Assembly (NCBI RefSeq): GCF_028993635.1
Contig: NZ_CP118631.1
Coordinates: 5,518,001-5,582,000, forward strand
Reading direction: 5' to 3'
DNA from: Mucilaginibacter sp. SJ
GTDB lineage: Bacteria; Bacteroidota; Bacteroidia; Sphingobacteriales; Sphingobacteriaceae
DNA length: 64,000 bases
The notes under the pieces: generated by a model
The model's database searches: none
The model's input: the letters and a program-made list of their open reading frames with translations, nothing else
What the model was told of the DNA's origin: nothing
Program-made: the position numbers and the translations under genes
Part shown: positions 63,622 to 64,000 of the stretch, piece after piece
Layout: every line of letters starts with the position of its first letter
Numbering within the stretch: the first letter of the stretch is position 1

Positions 63622-64000
63622 TTAACTAAATTTGAAAACGCTTAAAAAAACTATGCTGAAAAACAGTATCAGCTGTACTGTAAAAAAGATACTAAGGTTT
63701 GCCTTAATTTGGCTAACCTGTTGTGTTAAATAGGCGCTGTCGTTATTCATAATCATTCGTAACTTTTCGCCTTGCTTTCTGCCAAAAAAAATCCCGTTCA
63801 GCATCAGAACCAAAACAATTCCTATTTTTATTCTAAACCATAGCTGTTCGCCAAATACGCCATGGGTTAAGGCCATCATTCCAACGCCTGTTATAACCAG
63901 CAGGGCGGCACCTATACCAATCAATGTTGATGACTTAGATGTACCCGCCAGTATACCTTTTGATTTTTCTGTATCATCATCAAAATGCTTCCAAAAGGTT
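63622..64000 (-). CDS. Small integral membrane protein, 5' end outside window
   Basis: The minus-strand frame is open to the window edge; visible residues begin …FWKHFDDDTEKSKGILAG, so the gene starts beyond base 64000. Three hydrophobic segments are visible (LIGIGAALLVITGVGMMAL; IKIGIVLVLMLNGIFFG; IFFTVQLILFFSIVFLSVF). It resembles small DUF2269/CopD-like membrane proteins in general shape, but the family is not certain. The downstream NmrA-like gene starts 11 bp after its stop codon. Confidence 0.7.
   Translation of the reverse strand, partial: TFWKHFDDDTEKSKGILAGTSKSSTLIGIGAALLVITGVGMMALTHGVFGEQLWFRIKIGIVLVLMLNGIFFGRKQGEKLRMIMNNDSAYLTQQVSQIKANLSIFFTVQLILFFSIVFLSVFKFS

Overview
The window looks like chromosome of a member of the Bacteroidota, most likely family Sphingobacteriaceae (a Mucilaginibacter- or Pedobacter-like genus; inference from gene content and style, not from a search). 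It carries two SusC/SusD pairs, an ECF sigma/FecR pair feeding one of them, a type IX secretion plug-domain protein, Bacteroidetes-type RHS proteins, lipoproteins with Cys directly after short signal peptides, weak Shine-Dalgarno sites and a few TAnnTTTG-type -7 boxes.

Region by region. 1-3.7 kb: the 3' part of a susC gene and its susD partner. 3.8-8.4 kb: an AraC regulator divergent from ppsA and fbp, the two irreversible bypass steps of gluconeogenesis. 8.7-15.4 kb: katG, a secreted GH20-like glycosidase, a LacI-type regulator and a Tat-exported SGNH esterase. 15.6-22.1 kb: an ABC-F ATPase, a membrane protein overlapping a T9SS-plug-domain protein, a membrane/coiled-coil orphan and an NTF2-like protein, separated by intergenic stretches full of dispersed palindromic repeats; one repeat is interrupted by a 198-bp MITE-like element with 9-bp target duplication. 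22.2-28.3 kb: a central-glycolysis cluster (pfkA, a degenerate BadF-family sugar-kinase paralogue, gapA in one tight operon) divergent from a Nudix-type regulator, followed by an intact BadF-family kinase and a Tat-exported Nif3-like protein. 28.4-31.6 kb: GT87-like, GT2 and polysaccharide deacetylase genes. 31.7 kb: tRNA-Arg(UCU).

32.1-44.3 kb is an RHS polymorphic-toxin locus: an N-terminal-type RHS protein, a full RHS protein whose AT-rich tip is a GH-E family HNH/EndoVII nuclease, an overlapping ankyrin-repeat (putative immunity) gene, then a start-less orphan RHS tip with a CdiA-type nuclease domain plus a CdiI-like immunity gene, then a dead RHS scrap. A complete group II intron (RNA, maturase, domain V/VI) sits in a repeat between the cassettes, and its ends can be fixed by the duplicated target repeat and by an EBS1/IBS1 match.

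44.8-62.8 kb is one long co-directional locus: ECF sigma factor, FecR anti-sigma, SusC with STN signalling domain, SusD, two giant FG-GAP/ASPIC (CRTAC1-like) lipoproteins flanking a small lipoprotein, a GMC oxidoreductase and a vanadium-haloperoxidase/PAP2 lipoprotein. It reads as a substrate-sensed uptake-and-oxidation system. The two giant lipoproteins share a 2-kb nearly identical, indel-free 3' half but diverged 5' halves, a sign of gene conversion. 62.9-64 kb: an NAD(P)-binding epimerase-like protein and a membrane protein cut by the window end. All similarities were judged by eye and memory of families; no database search was run.
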